Source of the DNA: an uncultured Actinomyces sp.
GTDB taxonomy: Bacteria; Actinomycetota; Actinomycetes; Actinomycetales; Actinomycetaceae
Reading direction: 5' to 3'
DNA length: 64,000 bases
Assembly: GCA_938014245.1 (NCBI GenBank)
Contig: CALLSD010000018.1
Location: 1 to 64,000 of the forward strand
The position numbers and the translations under genes are program-made. This document shows, in pieces, positions 1 to 7,299 of the stretch. Positions within the stretch are counted from its first letter, which is position 1. Every line of letters begins with the position of its first letter. Under the pieces are notes generated by a model, which worked only from the letters and a program-made list of their open reading frames with translations, did no database searches and was not told the DNA's origin.

Positions 1-220
1 GGGCAAGGCCGGCCGTATGCGCTGGAAGGGCAAGCGCCCGCATGTCCGTGGTGTTGTTATGAACCCGGTTGACCACCCACACGGTGGTGGTGAAGGCCGT
101 ACCTCTGGTGGTCGTCACCCTGTGTCGCCTTGGGGCAAGCCCGAGGGCCGCACCCGTCGTCCGAACAAGGCCAGCGACCGCATGATCGTGCGTCGTCGCA
201 AGACCGGCAAGAATCGCTGA
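1..220 (+). CDS. rplB: 50S ribosomal protein L2, C-terminal part (gene enters from left edge)
   Basis: This is the last ~72 codons of L2; the start lies outside the window. The visible part contains the highly conserved GVVMNPVDHPHGGGEGR segment, which holds the histidine implicated in peptidyl-transferase function, followed by the basic tail. L2 is a primary 23S rRNA binder of the large subunit. It is followed after 13 bases by rpsS, the standard S10-operon order. Identification is secure from the motif; only the N-terminal part is missing because of the window edge. Confidence 0.97.
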   Translation, partial: GKAGRMRWKGKRPHVRGVVMNPVDHPHGGGEGRTSGGRHPVSPWGKPEGRTRRPNKASDRMIVRRRKTGKNR

Positions 221-233
221 GTAGGAGCTGGGA

Positions 234-515
234 ATGCCTCGTAGTTTGAAGAAGGGCCCCTTCGTCGACGATCACCTTATGAAGAAGGTTGACGCGGCGG
301 TCGAATCCGGCTCGAAGAACGTTATCAAGACCTGGTCGCGTCGTTCGGTCATCACCCCGGATTTCCTGGGACTGACCATCGCCGTGCACGACGGTCGCAA
401 GCACGTGCCCGTTTTCGTCACTGAGTCGATGGTGGGCCACAAGCTCGGAGAGTTCGCTCCCACGCGTACTTTCCGTAGCCACGACAAGGACGATCGCAAG
501 GGACGTCGGCGCTGA
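234..515 (+). CDS. rpsS: 30S ribosomal protein S19
   Basis: Full-length S19 (93 aa) starting MPRSLKKGPFVDDHL, the typical S19 N-terminus, with the conserved VYDGRKHVPV-like and MVGHKLGEFAPTR segments. S19 sits in the head of the small subunit next to S13 and contacts 16S rRNA. A GGAG element lies just before the ATG. It lies between rplB and rplV in the S10 operon and is surely co-transcribed with them. Confidence 0.98.
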   Translation: MPRSLKKGPFVDDHLMKKVDAAVESGSKNVIKTWSRRSVITPDFLGLTIAVHDGRKHVPVFVTESMVGHKLGEFAPTRTFRSHDKDDRKGRRR

Positions 516-550
516 GCCGGCCTTGCGTACGGAAGAAAAGGCAGGATTTC

Positions 551-922
551 ATGGAAGCCAAGGCGCAGGCGCGTTTTGTCCGCGTCACGCCCCAGAAGGC
601 ACGCCGTGTCGTGAACGAGGTTCGCGGCAAGGCTGCTTTGGAGGCAGCCGACATTCTGCGGTTTGCCCCGCAGGCCGTCGCCACCGATGTCCGCAAGGTT
701 CTCTTGAGCGCCGTCGCTAACGCGAAGGTGAAGGCAGAAGCCGCTAAGGAGACCTTCAACGAGGCGGATCTTTTGATCCTCGAAGCCTTTGTTGATGAAG
801 GTCCCACCATGAAGCGCTTCCGCCCCCGCGCTCAGGGCCGTGCAGGACGCATTCTTAAGCGCACGAGCCACATCACTGTTGTGGTCGGCACTAAGGAAGA
901 TCAGAAGAAGGGAGACCGGTAA
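551..922 (+). CDS. rplV: 50S ribosomal protein L22
   Basis: L22 (123 aa) with the conserved RVTPQKARRVVNEVRG region and, near the C-terminus, the PRAQGRAGRILKRTSHI beta-hairpin that lines the peptide exit tunnel, where macrolide-resistance changes occur in other species. The start ATG follows an AGGATTTC leader. The stop codon abuts the rpsC start with no gap, indicating translational coupling. Confidence 0.98.
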   Translation: MEAKAQARFVRVTPQKARRVVNEVRGKAALEAADILRFAPQAVATDVRKVLLSAVANAKVKAEAAKETFNEADLLILEAFVDEGPTMKRFRPRAQGRAGRILKRTSHITVVVGTKEDQKKGDR

Positions 923-1732
923 ATGGGCCAGAAGGTTAACCCCACCGGGTTCCGCCTGGGAATCACTACTGATCACCGGTCTCGTTGGTTCTCCGATTCG
1001 ACGACTGCAGGTCAGCGTTACGCCGACTACGTTGCAGAAGACGTCGCAATTCGTAAGAACCTGACTGAGAATCTCGAGCGTGCAGGTATTGCAAAGGTCG
1101 ATATTGAGCGTACGCGTGACCGCGTTCGCGTCGATCTGCACACCGCTCGCCCCGGTATCGTTATTGGTCGCCGCGGAGCAGAAGCAGATCGGCTTCGCCA
1201 GAACCTGGAGAAGCTCACCGGCAAGCAGGTTCAGCTGAACATCCTCGAGGTCAAGAACCCCGACTTGGTTGCACAGCTGGTCGCACAGGGAATCGCCGAG
1301 CAGCTCGCTGCCCGTGTGTCTTTCCGTCGTGCGATGCGTAAGGGCATTCAGTCCGCACAGCGTGCGGGAGCCAAGGGCATCCGTGTCCAGGTCTCCGGCC
1401 GTCTGGGTGGCGCTGAAATGAGCCGTAGCGAGTTCTACCGCGAAGGCCGTGTTCCGTTGCAGACCCTGCGCGCGAACATCGACTTTGGATTCCACGAGGC
1501 GCGTACCACCTTTGGTCGTATTGGCGTCAAGGTGTGGATCTACAAGGGCGATATCACCGAGCGTGAGTTTGCCCGCCAGCAGGCTGAGCAGGCCAACCGC
1601 GGCGGACGCCGTGGTGGCGAGCGCCGCAACCCGCGTCGCGGCCAGCGTGGCCAGCAGCAGCAGGAGAACACTCAGCAGCAGGAAGCTTCAACTGAGGCAC
1701 CTGCCGCTACCGAGACCGGAACGGAGGCCTGA
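923..1732 (+). CDS. rpsC: 30S ribosomal protein S3
   Basis: S3 (269 aa) begins MGQKVNPTGFRLGI and contains the KH-type segment with VIGRRGAEADRLR (about residues 75-90), the mRNA-entry and RNA-binding region. The last ~45 residues form a low-complexity Arg/Gly then Gln/Glu/Thr/Ala-rich tail, longer than in E. coli S3 (233 aa) but usual for actinobacteria. The start follows directly on the rplV stop; rplP follows after five bases. Confidence 0.98.
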   Translation: MGQKVNPTGFRLGITTDHRSRWFSDSTTAGQRYADYVAEDVAIRKNLTENLERAGIAKVDIERTRDRVRVDLHTARPGIVIGRRGAEADRLRQNLEKLTGKQVQLNILEVKNPDLVAQLVAQGIAEQLAARVSFRRAMRKGIQSAQRAGAKGIRVQVSGRLGGAEMSRSEFYREGRVPLQTLRANIDFGFHEARTTFGRIGVKVWIYKGDITEREFARQQAEQANRGGRRGGERRNPRRGQRGQQQQENTQQQEASTEAPAATETGTEA

Positions 1733-1737
1733 GCCCA

Positions 1738-2157
1738 ATGCTCATTCCCCGTCGTACTAAGTGGCGTAAGCAGCACCGCCCGCACCGCACCGGTTTTGCG
1801 ACCGGCGGCACGGAGCTCGCATTCGGCGATTACGGCATTCAGGCACTTGAGGGTGCCTACGTGACCAACCGTCAGATCGAAGCTGCTCGTATCGCAATGA
1901 CCCGTCACGTTAAGCGTGGTGGCAAGGTGTGGATCAACATCTTCCCCGACCGCCCGCTGACCAAGAAGCCCGCCGAAACCCGTATGGGTTCCGGTAAGGG
2001 TGCCGTTGAGTGGTGGGTCGCTCCCGTTAAGCCGGGACGCATCATGTTCGAGCTGGCCGGCGTGCCCGAGGCTCTTGCCCGCGAGGCAATGCGTCGCGCC
2101 CAGCACAAGCTTCCGATGAAGACCCGTTTCGTGGTCCGCGAGGGTGGTGACAACTGA
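1738..2157 (+). CDS. rplP: 50S ribosomal protein L16
   Basis: L16 (139 aa) begins MLIPRRTKWRKQHRP and has the family segments GKVWINIFPD, RMGSGKGA and WVAPVKPGRI. L16 organises the A-site region of the large subunit near the central protuberance. Its stop overlaps the first base of rpmC (TGATGG arrangement), so the two are coupled. Confidence 0.98.
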   Translation: MLIPRRTKWRKQHRPHRTGFATGGTELAFGDYGIQALEGAYVTNRQIEAARIAMTRHVKRGGKVWINIFPDRPLTKKPAETRMGSGKGAVEWWVAPVKPGRIMFELAGVPEALAREAMRRAQHKLPMKTRFVVREGGDN

Positions 2158-2390
2158 TGGCCGAAAAGGGTCTGACCACCGCCGATCTCGACGCCATGGA
2201 CGATGCACAACTGTCCACCGAACTCGAGAAGGCAAAGGCTGAGCTCTTCAACCTCCGCTTCGCGCAGGCAGTTGGCTCCCTTGAAGACAACGGTCGCATG
2301 AAGACTGTTCGTCGTAATATCGCCCGCATTTACACCATCGCGCGTGAACGGGAGCTTGGCTACCGCACCGCACCTGGCACTGAGGAGTGA
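2157..2390 (+). CDS. rpmC: 50S ribosomal protein L29
   Basis: Small all-helical L29 (77 aa) with the conserved AELFNLRFAQAVGSLEDNGR core followed by VRRNIARIYTI. It sits at the polypeptide exit and forms part of the docking area for SRP and trigger factor together with L23. It has a short extra N-terminal stretch relative to the E. coli protein. It overlaps rplP by one base and is followed by rpsQ. Confidence 0.97.
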   Translation: MAEKGLTTADLDAMDDAQLSTELEKAKAELFNLRFAQAVGSLEDNGRMKTVRRNIARIYTIARERELGYRTAPGTEE

Positions 2391-2395
2391 CAAAC

Positions 2396-2662
2396 ATGGC
2401 AGAAAGCACTGTGCGCAACGAGCGCAAGGTCCGTCGTGGCTACGTCACCAGTGACAAGATGGACAAGACCGTTGTCGTTGAGATTGAGGACCGTGTCAAG
2501 CACGCCCTCTACGGCAAGGTTATGCGCAAGAGCAAGAAGGTCAAGGTTCACGACGAGCACAACGAGTGCTCCGTTGGCGACCTCGTCCTGATTATGGAGA
2601 CTCGTCCGCTCTCCGCCACCAAGCGGTGGCGCGTGGTCGAGATTCTCGAAAAGGCGAAGTGA
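2396..2662 (+). CDS. rpsQ: 30S ribosomal protein S17
   Basis: S17 (88 aa from this start) with the OB-fold hallmarks RRGYVTSDKMDKTVVVEIED and HNECSVGDLVLI. A GTG three codons upstream (2387) is in frame, but the GAGGAG Shine-Dalgarno at 2382-2387 is spaced correctly only for the ATG at 2396, so that start is preferred. S17 binds 16S rRNA early in 30S assembly. It is the last gene before an intercistronic hairpin. Confidence 0.96.
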   Translation: MAESTVRNERKVRRGYVTSDKMDKTVVVEIEDRVKHALYGKVMRKSKKVKVHDEHNECSVGDLVLIMETRPLSATKRWRVVEILEKAK

Positions 2663-2702
2663 CCTTCGCCTAACAGACCGAAATCCGTTCGGCAAGGCTC
2701 GG

Positions 2703-2722
2703 CCCCGGAGGCAACTCCGGGG
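2703..2722 (+). other. Intercistronic hairpin between rpsQ and rplN
   Basis: Perfect 8-bp stem CCCCGGAG / CTCCGGGG closed by a GCAA (GNRA) tetraloop, in the 95-base gap between rpsQ and rplN where the S10 and spc operon parts meet. No T-run follows, so it is more likely an mRNA-processing or stability element, or a weak attenuator, than a full terminator. Confidence 0.55.
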
Positions 2723-2757
2723 CAGAGAACCGGCTCGACGACAGGAGTCAGTAGAAA

Positions 2758-3126
2758 ATGATCCAGCAGGAGTCGCGACTGAAGGTCGCCGACAACACAG
2801 GTGCTAAGGAAATCCTCACCATCCGTGTTCTCGGCGGATCTGGTCGGCGTTATGCCGGAATCGGCGACGTGATCGTCGCCACCGTCAAGGATGCTATCCC
2901 TGGCGGCAATGTCAAGAAGGGGGACGTCGTCAAGGCGGTCATCGTGCGTACGCGCAAGGAGACCCGTCGCCCCGACGGTTCCTACATCCGTTTCGATGAA
3001 AACGCGGCAGTCATTCTCAAGAATGACGGTGAACCCCGCGGTACGCGTATCTTCGGCCCCGTGGGCCGCGAGCTGCGTGAAAAGAAGTTCATGCGAATCG
3101 TTTCTCTCGCACCGGAGGTGATCTGA
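2758..3126 (+). CDS. rplN: 50S ribosomal protein L14
   Basis: L14 (122 aa) begins MIQQESRLKVADNTGAKE, the near-universal L14 start, and ends with the REKKFMRIVSLAPEV segment. L14 lies at the subunit interface and contacts 16S helix 14. An AGGAG Shine-Dalgarno precedes the ATG. The stop overlaps the rplX start by one base. Confidence 0.98.
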   Translation: MIQQESRLKVADNTGAKEILTIRVLGGSGRRYAGIGDVIVATVKDAIPGGNVKKGDVVKAVIVRTRKETRRPDGSYIRFDENAAVILKNDGEPRGTRIFGPVGRELREKKFMRIVSLAPEVI

Positions 3127-3560
3127 TGGCAGCGAAGATTCGTAAGGGTGACTTGGTCGAGGTCGTTCGTGGACGTACCTCGGATGAAAAGGAACTCGCA
3201 AAGCGCAATGCTCGCCGTGCGGAGCAGGGCCTCGCGCCCCTCAAGCCCGGCGACAAGGGCAAGCAGGGTCGCGTTATCCGCGTTTTCCCCGCTGAGGAAA
3301 AGGTCCTCGTTGAGGGCATTAACCTGAAGACCCGCCATGTTCGTCAGGGACAGACTCAGGGCCAGGCCGGCGGCATCATCACCGTCGAGGCTCCGATCTC
3401 GCTGTCGAAGGTTGCTCTGGTGGATCCCGAGACGAAGCAGCGCGTTCGCGTTGGCTTCCGCGAGGACACCGTTGAGCGTGACGGCCGTACGCGCACCGTT
3501 CGCGTCCGCGTCACCCGTGGCGGTGCTCGCCGCGGTATCGAGCAGGGCAAGGAGATCTGA
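3126..3560 (+). CDS. rplX: 50S ribosomal protein L24 with an insertion in the KOW region
   Basis: L24 (144 aa) is an assembly initiator that binds 23S rRNA near the exit tunnel. The N-terminal KIRKGDLVEVVRG and the following GDKGKQGRVIRVFP together make up the KOW motif, but they are separated by about 26 extra residues (roughly 16-41, rich in Arg, Lys, Glu). Most bacterial L24 proteins are 100-110 aa and have the motif uninterrupted. The rest (VEGINLKTRHVR and PISLSKVALVDP) is typical. Located between rplN and rplE as expected. Confidence 0.96.
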   Translation: MAAKIRKGDLVEVVRGRTSDEKELAKRNARRAEQGLAPLKPGDKGKQGRVIRVFPAEEKVLVEGINLKTRHVRQGQTQGQAGGIITVEAPISLSKVALVDPETKQRVRVGFREDTVERDGRTRTVRVRVTRGGARRGIEQGKEI

Positions 3561-3562
3561 CA

Positions 3563-4108
3563 ATGGCCCCGCGTTTGAAGGAAAAGTACAACTCCGAAAT
3601 TCGTGACGCTCTGCGCGAAGAGTTCAAGCACGAAAACCCCATGCAGGTTGGCGGTCTTGTCAAGATCGTTGTCAACATGGGCGTCGGCGAGGCGGCTCGT
3701 GATTCGAAGGCACTTGAGGGCGCGATCCGCGACCTCACTGCCATCACCGGCCAGAAGCCTCAGACGAGTAAGGCAAAGAAGTCGATCGCACAGTTCAAGC
3801 TGCGTGAGGGCCAGGTTATTGGCGCTTTCGTGACGCTGCGTGGCGATCGCATGTGGGAGTTCCTTGACCGTCTGCTCTCGACTGCGCTTCCGCGTATTCG
3901 TGACTTCCGCGGTCTGTCCTCGAAGCAGTTCGACGGACACGGCAACTACACCTTTGGCCTGACGGAGCAGTCCATGTTCCACGAGATCGATCAGGACTCC
4001 ATCGACCGCGTTCGCGGCATGGACATCACGGTCGTCACCTCGGCCTCCACCGACGAAGAGGGCCGCGCCCTCCTGCGTCACCTCGGCTTCCCGTTTAAGG
4101 AGGACTGA
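3563..4108 (+). CDS. rplE: 50S ribosomal protein L5
   Basis: L5 (181 aa) with VVNMGVGEAARDSK near the N-terminus and RDFRGLSSKQFDGHGNYTFG and MDITVVTSASTDEEGRALL further on, all L5 hallmarks. L5 binds 5S rRNA in the central protuberance and contacts P-site tRNA. It starts three bases after rplX and is followed two bases later by rpsN. Confidence 0.98.
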   Translation: MAPRLKEKYNSEIRDALREEFKHENPMQVGGLVKIVVNMGVGEAARDSKALEGAIRDLTAITGQKPQTSKAKKSIAQFKLREGQVIGAFVTLRGDRMWEFLDRLLSTALPRIRDFRGLSSKQFDGHGNYTFGLTEQSMFHEIDQDSIDRVRGMDITVVTSASTDEEGRALLRHLGFPFKED

Positions 4109-4110
4109 CC

Positions 4111-4296
4111 ATGGCTAAGACGTCACTGAAGATCAAGGCTGCGCGTAAGCCCAAGTTCGGCGTGCGCGGCTACACCCGGTGCAACCGCTGCGGTCGTCCC
4201 CGCTCGGTGTACCGCAAGTTCGGACTGTGCCGTGTGTGCCTGCGTGAGCTCGCCCTTCGTGGCGATCTTCCGGGTGTCACCAAGAGCAGCTGGTAA
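4111..4296 (+). CDS. rpsN: 30S ribosomal protein S14, zinc-binding (type Z) form
   Basis: Short S14 (61 aa) of the zinc-ribbon type: cysteines C24 and C27 (CNRC) and C40 and C43 (CRVC) form the four-Cys zinc site. The longer zinc-free S14 paralogue found in other actinobacteria is not in this window. S14 helps assemble the 30S head. It lies between rplE and rpsH, the usual position of the primary copy. Confidence 0.97.
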   Translation: MAKTSLKIKAARKPKFGVRGYTRCNRCGRPRSVYRKFGLCRVCLRELALRGDLPGVTKSSW

Positions 4297-4358
4297 AACT
4301 GACGTCGTAGGTCCCGGGTTACCGGAGAAACCGCGACGAGGAAGGGGAGAATCCCCAA

Positions 4359-4757
4359 ATGACAATGACTGATCCGATCGCAGATATGCTGACGCGTCTG
4401 CGTAACGCGAACCATGCGCGCCACGAGTCGGTTTCAATGCCGTACTCGAAGCTCAAGGCCGCAATCGCGAAGATTCTCGTCGAGGAAGGCTACATTGCCT
4501 CCATCGACGTCGAGGATGCCAAGGTCGGCAAGACGCTCGTCATCACCCTCAAGTACGGCTCGCACCGCGAAGCCGCTATCGAGGGCCTGCAGCGCGTTTC
4601 CAAGCCCGGTCTGCGCGTCTATGCCAAGTCCACCAACCTGCCCAAGGTCCGCGGCGGCCTCGGCGTGGCAATTCTGTCCACGTCTTCCGGCCTGCTCACC
4701 GACCGCCAGGCAGCCGAGAAGGGTGTGGGTGGGGAAGTCCTCGCCTACATCTGGTGA
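4359..4757 (+). CDS. rpsH: 30S ribosomal protein S8
   Basis: S8 (132 aa) begins MTMTDPIADMLTRLRNANHA and ends with the conserved GVGGEVLAYIW region. S8 binds 16S helix 21 and in E. coli is the translational repressor of the spc operon; whether that autoregulation exists here cannot be seen from sequence. A GGGGAG element precedes the start. Confidence 0.98.
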   Translation: MTMTDPIADMLTRLRNANHARHESVSMPYSKLKAAIAKILVEEGYIASIDVEDAKVGKTLVITLKYGSHREAAIEGLQRVSKPGLRVYAKSTNLPKVRGGLGVAILSTSSGLLTDRQAAEKGVGGEVLAYIW

Positions 4758-4772
4758 TGAGGAGGCTGAGTA

Positions 4773-5309
4773 ATGTCGCGTATTGGTAAGAATCCGATCG
4801 ATATCCCCGCCGGCGTTGACGTCACCATCAATGGTGCAGACGTTACCGTCAAGGGCCCCAAGGGAACGCTGAGCCACGTTGTGGCTGAACCGATCAACGT
4901 CGCCATCGAAGGAAGCCAGGTCGTTGTGACCCGCCCCAGCGATGACCGCGTCGCGCGTTCGCTTCACGGCCTGACTCGCACCCTGATCGCTAACATGATC
5001 GAAGGTGTGACGAAGGGCTTCTCCAAGCAGCTCGAAATCGCCGGTACCGGTTACCGCGTTGTTGCCAAGGGCAAGGACCTTGAGTTCTCCCTCGGTTTCT
5101 CGCACACGGTCCTGGTCACCGCTCCCGAGGGCATCGAGTTCACCGTTGAGTCTCAGACGAAGTTCACCGTCGCAGGCATCGACAAGCAGCTCGTTGGAGA
5201 GACCGCCGCTCGCATCCGTAAGCTCAAGAAGCCTGAACCCTACAAGGGCAAAGGTATCCACTACGTGGGCGAGACCATCCGTCGCAAGGTTGGAAAGGCT
5301 GGTAAGTGA
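4773..5309 (+). CDS. rplF: 50S ribosomal protein L6
   Basis: L6 (178 aa) begins MSRIGKNPIDIPAGV and ends PEPYKGKGIHYVGETIRRKVGK, the classical L6 C-terminal signature. It is a two-domain protein near the sarcin-ricin loop and factor-binding site. A GAGGCTGAG leader precedes the ATG. The stop overlaps the rplR ATG (TGATG). Confidence 0.98.
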   Translation: MSRIGKNPIDIPAGVDVTINGADVTVKGPKGTLSHVVAEPINVAIEGSQVVVTRPSDDRVARSLHGLTRTLIANMIEGVTKGFSKQLEIAGTGYRVVAKGKDLEFSLGFSHTVLVTAPEGIEFTVESQTKFTVAGIDKQLVGETAARIRKLKKPEPYKGKGIHYVGETIRRKVGKAGK

Positions 5310-5680
5310 TGGCGTACACAGTCAAGGGCAAGGGCAAGTTCGTCGCTCGCAAGCGTCGTCACCTGCGCCTGCGCAAGAAGGTTCAGGGCACCCCTGCGCG
5401 TCCGCGTTTGGTTGTCACCCGTTCGAACCGCCATATGGTCGCACAGATTGTGGACGATACCATCGGTCACACTCTGGTCTCCGCTTCGACCAAGGAAGCT
5501 GCACTCGTTGCCGCTGAAGGTACGAAGAAGGACAAGGCCTACCAGGTCGGCACTCTCATTGCAGAGCGCGCAAAGGCCGCAGGCATCACCGCTGTGGTCT
5601 TCGACCGCGGTGGCAATAAGTACCACGGCCGCGTTGCGGCAGTCGCAGAAGCCGCCCGTGAGGGCGGACTTGAGCTGTGA
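5309..5680 (+). CDS. rplR: 50S ribosomal protein L18
   Basis: L18 (123 aa) binds 5S rRNA. The conserved elements RKRRHLRLRKKVQGTPARPRL and the C-terminal FDRGGNKYHGRVAAVAEAAREGGL are present. A GTG one codon upstream (5306) is in frame, but the ATG at 5309, overlapping the rplF stop, is the natural coupled start. It is followed by rpsE. Confidence 0.97.
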   Translation: MAYTVKGKGKFVARKRRHLRLRKKVQGTPARPRLVVTRSNRHMVAQIVDDTIGHTLVSASTKEAALVAAEGTKKDKAYQVGTLIAERAKAAGITAVVFDRGGNKYHGRVAAVAEAAREGGLEL

Positions 5681-5709
5681 CTGAGGCTCGAGGAAAGGGA
5701 GATCAACTG

Positions 5710-6402
5710 ATGGCTGCATCGCAGCGAAGCAGGAACGGTCAGGAAGGCGCCGAGCGCTCAGGCGACGGCGAACGCCGTGACCGTCGCTCCGGTCGCGAGA
5801 ACCGCGACGCTCGTCGGGGCGAAAACAAAGATCAGTACATCGAGCGTGTTGTCACCATCAACCGCGTGTCCAAGGTTGTGAAGGGTGGACGTCGTTTCTC
5901 CTTCACCGCTCTGGTTGTCGTCGGTGACGGTGAAGGCACCGTCGGTATCGGCTACGGAAAGGCCAAGGAAGTTCCCCAGGCTATTTCCAAGGGTGTTGAG
6001 GAAGCGAAGAAGAACTTCTTCCGCGTCCCCATGATCCGCCGTACCATCACTCACGTTGTTCAGGGCCGCGACGCGGCCGGCGAGGTTCTGCTTCGTCCGG
6101 CAGCCCCCGGTACCGGCGTTATCGCCGGCGGCCCCGTCCGTGCAGTCCTCGAGGCTGCAGGCGTCCACGACGTGTTGACGAAGTCGCTCGGTTCTGACAA
6201 CGCAATCAACATTGTTCATGCAACTGTTGCCGCACTGAAGCTTCTGGAACAGCCCGAAGCAGTCGCAGCTCGCCGCGGTCTTCCGCTCGAGCGCGTTGCT
6301 CCGGCCTCGATGCTCCGTGCACGCGCAGAAGGCGAAGCTGAGAAGCGCGCTGCCGCAGAGGCAAGCGAAGCTGACAAGGCTGCAGCGGGGGTGACTGAGT
6401 GA
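5710..6402 (+). CDS. rpsE: 30S ribosomal protein S5
   Basis: S5 (230 aa from this start) with the double-stranded RNA-binding segment IERVVTINRVSKVVKGGRRF and the VVGDGEGTVGIGYGKA core. The first ~45 residues are a low-complexity Arg/Glu/Asp-rich extension and the C-terminus has an Ala/Glu-rich tail; both are common in actinobacteria. An in-frame GTG at 5677 exists, but the GGGAG Shine-Dalgarno just before 5710 supports the ATG. S5 affects decoding accuracy. Confidence 0.96.
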   Translation: MAASQRSRNGQEGAERSGDGERRDRRSGRENRDARRGENKDQYIERVVTINRVSKVVKGGRRFSFTALVVVGDGEGTVGIGYGKAKEVPQAISKGVEEAKKNFFRVPMIRRTITHVVQGRDAAGEVLLRPAAPGTGVIAGGPVRAVLEAAGVHDVLTKSLGSDNAINIVHATVAALKLLEQPEAVAARRGLPLERVAPASMLRARAEGEAEKRAAAEASEADKAAAGVTE

Positions 6403-6584
6403 TGGCAAATCTGAAGATCACACAGGTCAAGTCCTCCATCGGCGCCAAGCAGAACATGAAGGACACACTGCGCACCCTCGGGCTGCGCAAGATCGGCCAG
6501 AGCGTCGTTCGTGAGGATTCGGAAACCGTTCGCGGTGCGATCCACACGGTGCGTCACCTGGTTACTGTTGAGGAGGTCGACTGA
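6402..6584 (+). CDS. rpmD: 50S ribosomal protein L30
   Basis: L30 (60 aa) with LKITQVKSSIGAKQNMKDTLRTLGLRKIG, the whole-family signature. Its ATG overlaps the rpsE stop (TGATG); the upstream GTG at 6399 is less likely to be used. It is followed two bases later by rplO, preserving the rpsE-rpmD-rplO-secY order of the spc operon. Confidence 0.97.
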   Translation: MANLKITQVKSSIGAKQNMKDTLRTLGLRKIGQSVVREDSETVRGAIHTVRHLVTVEEVD

Positions 6585-6586
6585 CC

Positions 6587-7066
6587 ATGGCGGACTCCAC
6601 GAAGAACACCGGTGAAGAGCAGGTGCGCGTCGTTCGACTGCACCACCTGCGTCCCGCCGCTGGTGCAAAGACCGCGAAGACCCGCGTTGGCCGCGGTGAA
6701 GGTTCAAAGGGTAAGACCGCTGGACGTGGTACCAAGGGCACCAAGGCCCGTTACCAGGTTCCCGCAGGCTTCGAGGGTGGACAGATGCCCATCCACATGC
6801 GCCTTCCCAAGCTGCGTGGTTTCAAGAACCCCTTCCGCGTTGAGTACCAGGTCGTCAACGTTGGTCGTCTGCAGGAGCTTTTCCCCGAAGGTGGAAAGGT
6901 GACTGTCGAGGATCTCGTTGCACGCAATGCGGTGCGCGACGGTTGGGCAGTTAAGGTGCTGGGCACCGGCGAGCTCACTGTTAAGCTCGAGGTTGAGGTC
7001 GACTCTTGGTCGGCTTCTGCAGAAGCAAAGATTACTGCTGCTGGCGGATCCATCAAGACCCGCTGA
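6587..7066 (+). CDS. rplO: 50S ribosomal protein L15
   Basis: L15 (159 aa) with the glycine-rich RVGRGEGSKGKTAGRGTKG region and the FEGGQMPIHMRLPKLRGF signature. L15 is a late-assembly protein of the large subunit. An N-terminal stretch of ~15 extra residues precedes the usual L15 start. A hairpin terminator follows before secY. Confidence 0.97.
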   Translation: MADSTKNTGEEQVRVVRLHHLRPAAGAKTAKTRVGRGEGSKGKTAGRGTKGTKARYQVPAGFEGGQMPIHMRLPKLRGFKNPFRVEYQVVNVGRLQELFPEGGKVTVEDLVARNAVRDGWAVKVLGTGELTVKLEVEVDSWSASAEAKITAAGGSIKTR

Positions 7067-7078
7067 CCAGTGATTGCC

Positions 7079-7109
7079 ACGGGGTGGCTCGGTTTCCGGG
7101 CCACCCCGT
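7079..7109 (+). terminator. Hairpin between rplO and secY
   Basis: 10-bp stem ACGGGGTGGC / GCCACCCCGT with an inner CGG/CCG extension, followed by TCCGCATTTCT. It sits 12 bases after the rplO stop and may be a partial terminator that lowers secY-adk-map transcription relative to the ribosomal genes. The T-run is poor, so read-through is likely. Confidence 0.6.
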
Positions 7110-7299
7110 TCCGCATTTCTCATCAACAGGGCCTAATCCCCGCAAGCAGCATTATGCGCATAGGGGAGAGGGCCTTTACCCATCTCACAGTTTCCCAAGT
7201 TTGCTACTTTTAATTCACAGAATCAGTGTTATTTCAGGTAGGCTTTTGGGAGTCCTGCGATCTGTGGATCGCATTTATTCCATTTACTAGGAGGAAGCC

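Noticed and set aside
272..1495. 407-codon minus-strand frame across rpsS, rplV and rpsC
   Set aside because: Antisense shadow of ribosomal protein genes with strong codon bias; no supporting start signal.
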